Assembly (NCBI GenBank): GCA_002469975.1
Contig: DKMG01000016.1
Location: 1 to 27,679, forward strand
Reading direction: 5' to 3'
DNA from: Proteobacteria bacterium UBA7420
GTDB lineage: Bacteria; Pseudomonadota; Gammaproteobacteria; Magnimaribacterales; D2472
Length of the DNA: 27,679 nt
The notes beneath the pieces were generated by a model. That model saw nothing but the letters and a program-made list of their open reading frames with translations. It had not been told where the DNA came from and did no database searches. Below, piece by piece: positions 9,049-16,131 of this stretch. Position 1 is the stretch's first letter. Every line of letters begins with the position of its first letter. The position numbers and the translations under genes are program-made.

Positions 9049-10088
9049 TGTCCTTCCCCCACCTATCAACATTAGACACTTCCTCTCTTGAAGGTATGGC
9101 ACATCTCGGTGTGTTTATTTCTTCGATGCAAAAAAAATCTGGAGCTATTCCTTCAAACAAGAATGGATCTCACGATCCATGGGATCACCTCGAGGCAGTG
9201 ATGGGGTTAGCTACATTAGGATATATGGCTGAAGCTTTAAAAGGCCTGCAGTGGATGAAGACTAATCAAAATACTGATGGGAGTTGGTATAACCTTTATC
9301 AAGATAACCAGGCAAGAGAGAGAAATAAGCAATCTAATTTTTCTACCTATCTTAGTGTTGCAGTTTGGCACTATTACTTATTAACAGATAATAAATCGAT
9401 TCTAGAAGAGTTTTGGGATTCTATTGAGCAGGGGATATTGTTTGCCCTGACCCTTCAGCATAGCAATGGAGCCATTGCATGGAATATGGATGAAGCAGGC
9501 CTAGTAGATGAAGATTATCTGCTCACAGGCTGCAGTTCCATTGCCAAGAGCATTGAGTGCACCATCGCCATATGTGACATCTTAGGGAAGCAAGAAATGA
9601 AAGCCAAGCTACTGCTGGCACACACTCATTTACTTAGTGCAATTACAAGTCCAAGTGGGATTTTTGATTTAAAAAAAGATAGAAGTAGATTTTCCATGGA
9701 TTGGTATTACCCAATTTTATCTGGAGTGACAGAACAGAATTATATAAACGGCTTGATGCAAAAAGTTCAAGAAGTATTTTGGGTTCCAGGTACGGGAATA
9801 AAGTGTGTATCAGATGAGCCATGGGTAACAGTTGCTGAGACATGCGAATGTTCTATTGCTTTTAACAAACTGGGCCATAAAAAATTTGCTAATGAGCTGC
9901 TCCTTAATGCAGCCGCCATTGTAGATAATCAAAATATTCCCTTCATGGGGTGGCAGCTAGACGAAGAGATTTACTGGCCAGACGAGCAGCCTAGTTGGAC
10001 TTCCGGAGCTTTAATTTTGGCTGCAGATGCTAACAATGAGTTAACCAAAGCTGCAAATTTATTTACCTCCAAGCAGTTTATTGCTTGA
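9048..10088 (+). CDS. Alpha/alpha-toroid protein, prenyltransferase/squalene-cyclase-like
   Basis: A 346 aa soluble protein with repeated helix pairs and QW-like turns, for example QNTDGSW (residues 74-80), SNGAIAWN and the late WTSGALILAAD. This is the repeat pattern of the terpenoid-cyclase/protein-prenyltransferase toroid fold. The conserved HDPWDHLEAVMGLATLG block sits near residues 42-58. I do not see the DxDD motif of squalene-hopene cyclases, so terpene cyclase activity is not supported. Such proteins are usually annotated as prenyltransferase without proof. It is the third gene of a coupled operon with a GT4 glycosyltransferase and a methyltransferase, and its last 11 bp overlap a convergent second methyltransferase. 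It could bind or modify a polyprenyl or glycan intermediate; function unknown. Confidence 0.7.
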   Translation: MSFPHLSTLDTSSLEGMAHLGVFISSMQKKSGAIPSNKNGSHDPWDHLEAVMGLATLGYMAEALKGLQWMKTNQNTDGSWYNLYQDNQARERNKQSNFSTYLSVAVWHYYLLTDNKSILEEFWDSIEQGILFALTLQHSNGAIAWNMDEAGLVDEDYLLTGCSSIAKSIECTIAICDILGKQEMKAKLLLAHTHLLSAITSPSGIFDLKKDRSRFSMDWYYPILSGVTEQNYINGLMQKVQEVFWVPGTGIKCVSDEPWVTVAETCECSIAFNKLGHKKFANELLLNAAAIVDNQNIPFMGWQLDEEIYWPDEQPSWTSGALILAADANNELTKAANLFTSKQFIA

Positions 10089-10683
10089 TAAGGCAAACAA
10101 TAGTATCGACTCTTTCATGGAGCTCAAATCCCTCTGATAAGGCTTGTTGATAAATAATAAACGGAGCTTGGCCACCTTCTTCTGGGCTTTCATAAATATC
10201 ATGAATGATCAGGGCCCCTCCCGTAAGAATTTTTTCTTTCCAGTTAGTGTAATCATTTTGGGCCGATTCCTCAGTGTGACTGCCATCAATAAACAGTAAA
10301 CCCAAATCAATGGACCATAAGTAAGCAATAAAATTTGCATTAGTGATAATGGGTACGATAAATTTTCCTTCCTCAAACTGATTTAGATTGCTCTGCATGA
10401 GTGGAACGGTGTTGACTCGCTCGAGCGTCTCATCATAAATATCTGCATCAAAGTACTCTTCTCCGCTCTGATGTTCTTCTGAGCCGCTATGGTGGTCAAT
10501 GGTAAAAACCACCTGTTTATTTTGCGATGTTCCTGCGGCAATAAATAAACTGGATTTACCTCCAAAGGTTCCAATTTCCAGAGCGGGACCAAGAGTAGAA
10601 AATTCTTTTGACCATCTTGCCAGTGCCTCACCTTCGTGCAGAGGCATAAAGCCTTTGAGTTTATTGAGTTTATTGAAATCCAT
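10078..10683 (-). CDS. Class I SAM-dependent methyltransferase (Methyltransf_24-like)
   Basis: A 201 aa methyltransferase with motif I ALEIGTFGGKSS (residues 34-45), a distinctive TIDHHSGSEEHQ segment (61-72) at the position of the ribose-binding acidic residue, and LLFIDGSHTEESAQNDY followed by LTGGALIIHD, typical of the Methyltransf_24/CmcI-like group. It is unlike the other methyltransferase at 8344-9048 and therefore probably has a different substrate. A GAGG Shine-Dalgarno lies about 6 nt before the ATG. It lies 9 nt downstream of the acyltransferase gene on the same strand and converges with the toroid gene. Role in modifying the same envelope molecule is inferred from location only. 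Confidence 0.82.
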   Translation of the reverse strand: MDFNKLNKLKGFMPLHEGEALARWSKEFSTLGPALEIGTFGGKSSLFIAAGTSQNKQVVFTIDHHSGSEEHQSGEEYFDADIYDETLERVNTVPLMQSNLNQFEEGKFIVPIITNANFIAYLWSIDLGLLFIDGSHTEESAQNDYTNWKEKILTGGALIIHDIYESPEEGGQAPFIIYQQALSEGFELHERVDTIVCLIKQ

Positions 10684-10692
10684 GTGATCCTC

Positions 10693-11544
10693 TTAATTAT
10701 AAAATTTCTTTCCTAGGGTTGATTTAAATCTACGATGTGACCATAAATACTCCGCAGGTTCTAGAGTAATTTTTTGCTCCATTACATCATTAATTTTTTG
10801 TGCAAGCTCATGCTCATTTAAACCTTCTGATGCAAGCATTTCAAGCTCTAGGTGTAATTCTTCATCTTTATAAAATGAATTGATAAATAATAGGTTGCAT
10901 CCAGTGATATCAAGAATTTTTCTCGTGGTAGTGATGGTGGCTGCAGGGGTATTGAAAAAAGTTAATTCGATAGAATTGCTCCATCCATAATCCTGATCTA
11001 CTGCATACAAAACATTTTTACCTTCTTTTAACCATTTAATAAATTGCCTGGGGTTATTTTTATCTGCGGTTGCTTTTACGCCTGAGAGTCTTCCCTTGCT
11101 TTGGAGTGCATCCATGGCTGCGGAATTATGTGAGCGGGCGACACCAAATACTTCAGCATTCATTCCCAGCAATCTAGCGTCCAGTTCAAGATGCTGCGAG
11201 TGTTTAAAAAGTATTAAGTTGCCCTGAGTATTTGGATTCTCTATGAGCTCAAGACCCTTGATTTTATAAACTAAATCTCTTTGAATTCTCTCATTGGGCC
11301 AGAACCAAGCCACACCTGTGTGAAATAATGACTGCCCCAGATTTATAAAATTTTGTCTCAGCAGCTTTCGCTGCTCGGTAATTGAGAGTTGGGGCAAACA
11401 AATTTGAATGTTTATTTTTGCAATTTTCCATCTTTTCTTTGCAAATAGAAGAAGCAGGGTTCCACAAAAACTGCCAAGTACTTTTTGCCATGTCAGCGGT
11501 AGAGAGCATAGAGCTTGCCAGAATATTGAGATCACGTGTATCAA
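10693..11544 (-). CDS. LpxL/HtrB-like lysophospholipid acyltransferase
   Basis: Member of the lipid A late acyltransferase family, which transfers a fatty acid from acyl-ACP to a lipid acceptor at the inner membrane. The 283 aa protein has an N-terminal hydrophobic segment, the catalytic H-x4-E (H115-E120 in KHSQHLELDAR) and the family YAVDQDYG (residues 180-187). It is somewhat shorter than E. coli LpxL (306 aa). There is no in-frame ATG near the start: the options are TTG at 11544 or GTG at 11535, and an in-frame stop lies just upstream at 11557-11559. Neither has a clear ribosome binding site. It is divergent from waaA and followed by a methyltransferase gene. Lipid A secondary acylation is the likely job, but another lipid acceptor is possible given the neighbours. 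Confidence 0.85.
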   Translation of the reverse strand: MIHVISIFWQALCSLPLTWQKVLGSFCGTLLLLFAKKRWKIAKINIQICLPQLSITEQRKLLRQNFINLGQSLFHTGVAWFWPNERIQRDLVYKIKGLELIENPNTQGNLILFKHSQHLELDARLLGMNAEVFGVARSHNSAAMDALQSKGRLSGVKATADKNNPRQFIKWLKEGKNVLYAVDQDYGWSNSIELTFFNTPAATITTTRKILDITGCNLLFINSFYKDEELHLELEMLASEGLNEHELAQKINDVMEQKITLEPAEYLWSHRRFKSTLGKKFYN

Positions 11545-11605
11545 ATTTACGAGTACTTAAAAATTAAAAAATGTATTATTACATTAAATTAAATATTCCT
11601 ATGCT
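11545..11605. promoter_or_regulatory. Divergent promoter region between the acyltransferase gene and waaA
   Basis: This 61 bp gap is almost entirely A and T and separates divergent genes, so it should contain both promoters. A TATTAT at 11574-11579 could be a -10 box for waaA, but no -35 element is evident. The role is inferred from the arrangement. Confidence 0.35.
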
Positions 11606-12841
11606 ATGAAGCTCGCAATTTATAACGGACTGATCTTATTGCTAATACCAATATTGCAGATTCGCCTGCTATTCAAAAGCTTAAACGATATTGGATACAG
11701 AGCTTTTATACCTCAAAGGTATGCAGCGCAGCTAACCCCCATAAAAAGACAAAAGGAACAACTAATTTGGTTTCATGCAGTTAGCTTGGGTGAAGTTATA
11801 GCCTCTCAAGGCATGATTAAGAGCTTGCTTAATAAATTTGATGTAGTTCTGACCACGACCACCCCCACTGGATTGAGGAAAGCAAAGGAAATTTATAAAG
11901 ACTCTGTAGCAATTAATTACGCACCATGGGATCTAGGCCCTTTGATAGTAAAGTTTCTTGAGTTCTACCAACCATCTGCACTGTTAATTTTTGAAACTGA
12001 GATTTGGCCATCAATGATCACTGCAGCACATAAAAAACAGCTACCAATTTTTTTAATGAATGGTCGTTTGAGCGATCAATCTTTTAACGCATATTTAAGA
12101 GTATCGTGGTTTTTTAAAGATATTTTACAAAAAATTACTTTTATATTTGTTCAAACCGAAGAGCATAAAAACAGATTCCTGAAACTTGGTTTAAATACCT
12201 CCAATATTGCCGTTGCAGGATCTGTTAAATTTGATGCGCCGGGATCTCAGCCTAAGTTACTGGACTTACCAAAATTTATTCTTGGAGCTAGCACCCATCC
12301 TGGAGAAGAGGAGATTGTCCTGCGAGCTTTTCAAAGGATGCGCCCTCAACATTCTCACAAATTATTTATTTGCCCCAGACATCCTGAGCGTTCTATGGAA
12401 GTTCTAAAAATTGCTAAAAAAATGAATTTTAAAAGTCAATTATATTCTCAGCTTGATCAGCAGGAGTATGAAGTTTGTATTATTGATAGTGCTGGATTGT
12501 TGCTTGATTTTTACAATGGGGCTGAACTAGCTTTTGTTGGTGGTAGCTTAGTGCCAAGAGGTGGGCATAATTTAATTGAACCTGCGGTGATGGGCACTCC
12601 CATAATCATAGGACATCAAACCTTTAATTTTGAGGAAATAGCCGATAACTTTACTAAATCAAATGCATGTATTCGAGTCACCAATGAGCAGGAGCTGCTT
12701 CAAGGTATTTTATTAATACTGAATGATGCTGATTTTGCAACTCAACTTACTGCAAATGCAAAAAATCTGGTCCTTCAAAATGAGGGCTCAACACAAACCC
12801 AGGTCTCTTATATAATAGATAGACTAGGAGTATTACATTGA
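11606..12841 (+). CDS. waaA: 3-deoxy-D-manno-octulosonic acid (Kdo) transferase
   Basis: Transfers Kdo from CMP-Kdo to lipid IVA, starting the LPS inner core; membrane-associated on the cytoplasmic side. The 411 aa protein has an N-terminal hydrophobic anchor (about residues 5-24), the catalytic-base motif FHAVSLGE (E63), FETEIWPS, NGRLSDQS, the ASTHPGEEE block, CPRHPER, and the CMP-binding FVGGSLVPRGGHNLIEPA region. All are typical of WaaA/KdtA, and the length is normal. Its stop codon overlaps the start of glnB by 3 nt, so the two are coupled. Whether it adds one or two Kdo residues cannot be judged from sequence. Confidence 0.95.
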   Translation: MKLAIYNGLILLLIPILQIRLLFKSLNDIGYRAFIPQRYAAQLTPIKRQKEQLIWFHAVSLGEVIASQGMIKSLLNKFDVVLTTTTPTGLRKAKEIYKDSVAINYAPWDLGPLIVKFLEFYQPSALLIFETEIWPSMITAAHKKQLPIFLMNGRLSDQSFNAYLRVSWFFKDILQKITFIFVQTEEHKNRFLKLGLNTSNIAVAGSVKFDAPGSQPKLLDLPKFILGASTHPGEEEIVLRAFQRMRPQHSHKLFICPRHPERSMEVLKIAKKMNFKSQLYSQLDQQEYEVCIIDSAGLLLDFYNGAELAFVGGSLVPRGGHNLIEPAVMGTPIIIGHQTFNFEEIADNFTKSNACIRVTNEQELLQGILLILNDADFATQLTANAKNLVLQNEGSTQTQVSYIIDRLGVLH

Positions 12842-13176
12842 AACTAATCACAGCAATTATTAAACCATTTAAGCTCGAGGAAGTGCGTCAATCGCTTGAT
12901 GCCATAGGAATATCTGGAATGACCATTACAGAGGTGAAGGGATTTGGAAGGCAAAAGGGTCATACGGAACTTTATCGAGGAGCAGAGTACGTCATTGATT
13001 TTCTTCCCAAAATTAAAATTGAAATTGCAATTTCTACAGATCAATGTGACGAGGCTATTGAAGCTATTACTAAGAGCGCAAGTACTGGAAAAATTGGAGA
13101 TGGAAAAATTTTTGTATCTTCCTTAGAGCAGGTGATTCGAATTAGAACTGGTGAAGTAAACCAAGACGCTATTTAG
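12838..13176 (+). CDS. glnB: Nitrogen regulatory protein P-II (GlnB type)
   Basis: Small trimeric signal protein that senses 2-oxoglutarate and ATP/ADP and controls glutamine synthetase adenylylation and NtrB. At 112 aa it has exactly the usual length and is close to E. coli GlnB by eye. The T-loop GRQKGHTELYRGAEY (residues 37-51) carries the uridylylation tyrosine Y51, and the B- and C-loop signatures TGKIGDGKIFV and IRIRTGE are present. The start is TTG at 12838-12840, overlapping the waaA stop (TTGA); the next in-frame ATG would remove the first 27 residues, so TTG is well supported. Location between waaA and miaA, rather than next to amtB, glnA or nadE, is unusual. Confidence 0.95.
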   Translation: MKLITAIIKPFKLEEVRQSLDAIGISGMTITEVKGFGRQKGHTELYRGAEYVIDFLPKIKIEIAISTDQCDEAIEAITKSASTGKIGDGKIFVSSLEQVIRIRTGEVNQDAI

Positions 13177-13181
13177 GTTGA

Positions 13182-14141
13182 GTGTTGCAAACACTAAAGC
13201 TTCCAGTTATTTTTCTTTTAGGGCCCACAGCCTCTGGTAAGACTGATTGGGCTATAGAGTGGCAGAAGCTTTTCACGCAAATAGAGATTATCAGCGTTGA
13301 TTCAGTCATGGTGTATAAGGGGTGCGATATTGGCTCTGCGAAACCTACTGCCGATATACTCAAAGCACATCCCCATTACCTAGTAGATAAGGTTTCTTTA
13401 GATCAAATATTTTCCGTTGCTGATTTTTGCTTAGAAGCGAGTATCTTAATCAAGAACATTCATGAGAGAGATCATATTCCGTTGTTAGTCGGCGGCAGCA
13501 TGATGTATTTTAATTTACTAAAACATGGCCTAAATTCCTTGCCACCAGCAGACCCAGCATTTCGTTTAGCCCTAGAGGATCGTATTAAAACAGAAGGCAT
13601 TGCTTCTCTGTATGAGGAGTTAAAAACTAGCAATCCAGAAGCCGCCCAGTCAATTAAGCCGCAAGATACCCAGAGAATTTCCCGCGCGCTGGAGGTTGAC
13701 CACCTTACTAAAACTAATTCTGAAGAATTATTCGGTGAGGGCTTATCTTCTGCGCCCTTGGCTGCATCATATCGCTTGCTTGAATATGGAATTTTTCCTG
13801 AAGATAGGGCTCAATTACATCAGCGCATTGAAGCTCGGCAGCATCTTCTCATCAAGAATGGACTGCTTGCAGAAGTACAGGGCTTAAATAAGGCCTATCA
13901 GATATCGCCAGACCATCCAGCAATGAAAGCAGTAAACTATAGGCAAGCTCAGCAGGTTTTAAAAGGCGAAATCCAAGAAAGTGAATTATTTGAACGCTCT
14001 CTTTATGCTACCCGTCAGTTAGCTAAGCGGCAATGCACCTGGCTTAGAGGGTGGCAAGATTTAAATACTTTTGATGTTGATGGCTTTAATCATGCAAGTG
14101 AAGACTTAGAAAAACAGCTTTATTTGCCTGCAAGTCTTTAA
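13182..14141 (+). CDS. miaA: tRNA dimethylallyltransferase MiaA
   Basis: Transfers a dimethylallyl group to A37 of tRNAs that read UNN codons, the first step of (ms2)i6A formation. The 319 aa protein shows the P-loop GPTASGKT (residues 14-21), the ISVDSVMVYKGCDIGSAKP block (37-55; the motif is usually DSALVYRGMDIGTAKP) and the tRNA-binding ATRQLAKRQ.TWLR near the C-terminus. The start is GTG, 5 nt after the glnB stop. In E. coli miaA is followed by hfq, hflX, hflK and hflC; here hflK follows directly after 60 bp. Confidence 0.95.
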   Translation: MLQTLKLPVIFLLGPTASGKTDWAIEWQKLFTQIEIISVDSVMVYKGCDIGSAKPTADILKAHPHYLVDKVSLDQIFSVADFCLEASILIKNIHERDHIPLLVGGSMMYFNLLKHGLNSLPPADPAFRLALEDRIKTEGIASLYEELKTSNPEAAQSIKPQDTQRISRALEVDHLTKTNSEELFGEGLSSAPLAASYRLLEYGIFPEDRAQLHQRIEARQHLLIKNGLLAEVQGLNKAYQISPDHPAMKAVNYRQAQQVLKGEIQESELFERSLYATRQLAKRQCTWLRGWQDLNTFDVDGFNHASEDLEKQLYLPASL

Positions 14142-14201
14142 TTCTCAGGACTTACCCCCAAATTATCTTTATAATAAAACTTTACATTTACAGGTGCTTT
14201 T
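14142..14201 (+). promoter_or_regulatory. Possible promoter upstream of hflK
   Basis: The gap of 60 bp between miaA and hflK is the widest inside this plus-strand gene run and contains a perfect TATAAT at 14170-14175, about 26 bp before the GTG start of hflK. No good -35 hexamer sits at the right distance. It may be an internal promoter giving hflK-hflC-purA separate expression. The gap is also where hfq and hflX are normally found, and no trace of either is visible. Confidence 0.35.
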
Positions 14202-15257
14202 GTGAACTGGGACAATCAAAATAACAATAAAGACGATCAAGATCCTTGGGGTAGAAAAAATCAAGATGATTTATCGTTCGATGATCTAATCAAGAAATTT
14301 TCAGTGATGTTTGGAAGCCAAACATCTGGTGGTTCTAATGGATCTTCTGGCGGAGCAGGCATGAACTTCCCCACTAAGAAAACTTTTTTATATGCTTTTT
14401 TTGGGTTATTGGTATTGTACGCAAGCATGTGTGTTTACCAGCTAGATTCACCTGAAAGAGCAATAGTTTTAAGATTCGGTGAGTATCACGAAGAAACTGG
14501 CGAAGGCTTAAACTTTATGTTGGCTGGAGTCGATGAAAAATATGTTGAAAATGTTGCCTTAACTAGACGATATTCCCAAACAGCTAATATGCTAACCAAA
14601 GATGAAAACTTGGTTGATGTAACTGTTTCCGTGCAGTACAGAATTAAAAATTTACGAGATTTTGTTTTAAGTGTAAAAGACCCTGAAAGCAGCCTCAGGG
14701 AATCCACTGAAAGCTCATTGCGACATGTGGTTGGCGATAATACTCTAGAGGAAACTTTGACGACTGGAAGAGAAACTATCGCTCAAGATGTTAGTGCAAG
14801 ACTTCAAAGTTACTTAGATCTTTATCAAACTGGTTTAGTGGTGCAGCAGGTCAACATTGAAAAGACTGATCCTCCTTCAGCTGTTAAAGCATCTTTTGAT
14901 GATGTGGTAGCAGCAAGAGAAGACAAGGTGAAGCTTCAAAATGAAGCTGAAAGATATGGCCTATCAATTGTTCCAGAGGCAAGAGGCCGTTCTTTTGCAA
15001 GAATTCAAGCTGCTGAGGCATACAGGGAAGAAGTTGTAGCCAATGCCGAGGGTGAGGTTGCCAGATTTGATAAGTTGCTTGCTGAATATCAAAAAGCACC
15101 GAAGGTTACTCGGGATCGTTTGTATCTTGACGCCATGCAAACTCTATACAGCAATTCTACAAAAATTATGGTCGACGTCGAGGGAGGTAATAACTTAATG
15201 TATTTGCCTCTGGATAAAATTCTTGAGCAAAATAAATCACGTGAGGAAGACAAATGA
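14202..15257 (+). CDS. hflK: FtsH modulator HflK (SPFH/band 7 protein)
   Basis: Forms with HflC a large inner-membrane assembly that surrounds and restrains the FtsH protease. The 351 aa protein has a hydrophilic, glycine- and asparagine-rich cytoplasmic N-terminus (residues 1-58) with DPWGRKN. A transmembrane segment (about 62-79) follows, then the periplasmic SPFH domain starting at ERAIVLRFGEY and a coiled-coil-prone region (about 225-300). The start codon is GTG. Its stop overlaps the hflC ATG (ATGA), so the partner subunits are translationally coupled. Length is below the E. coli protein (419 aa), mainly in the N- and C-terminal low-complexity tails. Confidence 0.94.
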   Translation: MNWDNQNNNKDDQDPWGRKNQDDLSFDDLIKKFSVMFGSQTSGGSNGSSGGAGMNFPTKKTFLYAFFGLLVLYASMCVYQLDSPERAIVLRFGEYHEETGEGLNFMLAGVDEKYVENVALTRRYSQTANMLTKDENLVDVTVSVQYRIKNLRDFVLSVKDPESSLRESTESSLRHVVGDNTLEETLTTGRETIAQDVSARLQSYLDLYQTGLVVQQVNIEKTDPPSAVKASFDDVVAAREDKVKLQNEAERYGLSIVPEARGRSFARIQAAEAYREEVVANAEGEVARFDKLLAEYQKAPKVTRDRLYLDAMQTLYSNSTKIMVDVEGGNNLMYLPLDKILEQNKSREEDK

Positions 15258-16126
15258 ATAAAGCTTTAAATCTCCTAGTTTTAGCTGGGCTTATTGTGGC
15301 GTTAATTCTGAACAGCCTTTTTGTTATTGACGAAAAAGAAGATGGGATTGTTTTCCAGTTTGGAGAGGCGATTAAATCCGATCTACCAACAGGGCTAAAT
15401 TTTAAATTACCCATAGTGCAAAATGTCAAAAAATTTGACTCTCGACTTCAGACTCTGGATGAAGAGCCTAATAGAATTTTGACTGTTGAGAGCAAGTATC
15501 TGATTGTTGACTCTTTTGTTAAATATCGCCTTACAGATGTGAGAACTTTTTATGATGCTACCAGCGGAAGCTTTATTAATCTCAATAACTTGCTGGGCCA
15601 AAGAACAGCATTTGAGTTAAAAAATCAGTTTGGACGAAGAACTGTTACCGAGCTTGTTTCTGGAGAGAGAGATCAGCTGATGAAAGATATGAGAGACAAT
15701 CTTGGTTCCTCAGTTTCAGATCTAGGAATTGAAATTATAGATTTTAGAGTCAAGAGAATTGATTTGCCTCCAGAACTCAGTAATTCCGTTTACGAAAGAA
15801 TGCGCTCAGAAAGAGATCGCTTGGCAGAAGAATTGAGAGCTCAAGGCAACGAACTCTCTAATGAGATACGCTCAACTGCAGATAAGCAAAGGGTTATTTT
15901 GCTTGCAGAGGCCTACAAGACTGCTGAAGAAATTCGAGGAGAGGGTGATGCAACTGCTTCAGCTATTTATGCAAAATCTTTCTCTCAAGATCCTGAATTT
16001 TATGAGTTCACAAGAAGTCTGCGAGGCTATGATGCTACCTTTAATAATAAATCTGATGTGCTGCTCATTGACCCCAGATCAGATTTCTTTAAATACTTGA
16101 ATAAGTCTGACGGCACTGCTCCTTAG
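15254..16126 (+). CDS. hflC: FtsH modulator HflC (SPFH/band 7 protein)
   Basis: Partner of HflK in the membrane complex that modulates FtsH proteolysis. The 290 aa protein has an N-terminal transmembrane anchor (about residues 5-24), the SPFH domain opening with EDGIVFQFGE, and the typical long helical part with SERDRLAEELRAQGNE followed by the AEAYKTAEEIRGEGDA segment. The C-terminus contains DPEFYEFTRSLRGY, a family hallmark. The start overlaps the hflK stop by 4 nt, and purA follows after 5 nt. Standard hflK-hflC-purA order. Confidence 0.95.
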   Translation: MNKALNLLVLAGLIVALILNSLFVIDEKEDGIVFQFGEAIKSDLPTGLNFKLPIVQNVKKFDSRLQTLDEEPNRILTVESKYLIVDSFVKYRLTDVRTFYDATSGSFINLNNLLGQRTAFELKNQFGRRTVTELVSGERDQLMKDMRDNLGSSVSDLGIEIIDFRVKRIDLPPELSNSVYERMRSERDRLAEELRAQGNELSNEIRSTADKQRVILLAEAYKTAEEIRGEGDATASAIYAKSFSQDPEFYEFTRSLRGYDATFNNKSDVLLIDPRSDFFKYLNKSDGTAP

Positions 16127-16131
16127 GCTCA

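Noticed and set aside
11601..11609. Tiny start-stop ORF (ATG CTA TGA) overlapping the waaA start
   Set aside because: Such two-codon frames arise easily by chance, and nothing else suggests translational control here.
13700..14141. Remnant of hfq in or after the end of miaA
   Set aside because: The miaA frame is complete to its conserved C-terminus and no Hfq-like Sm motif is seen in the 60 bp that follow.
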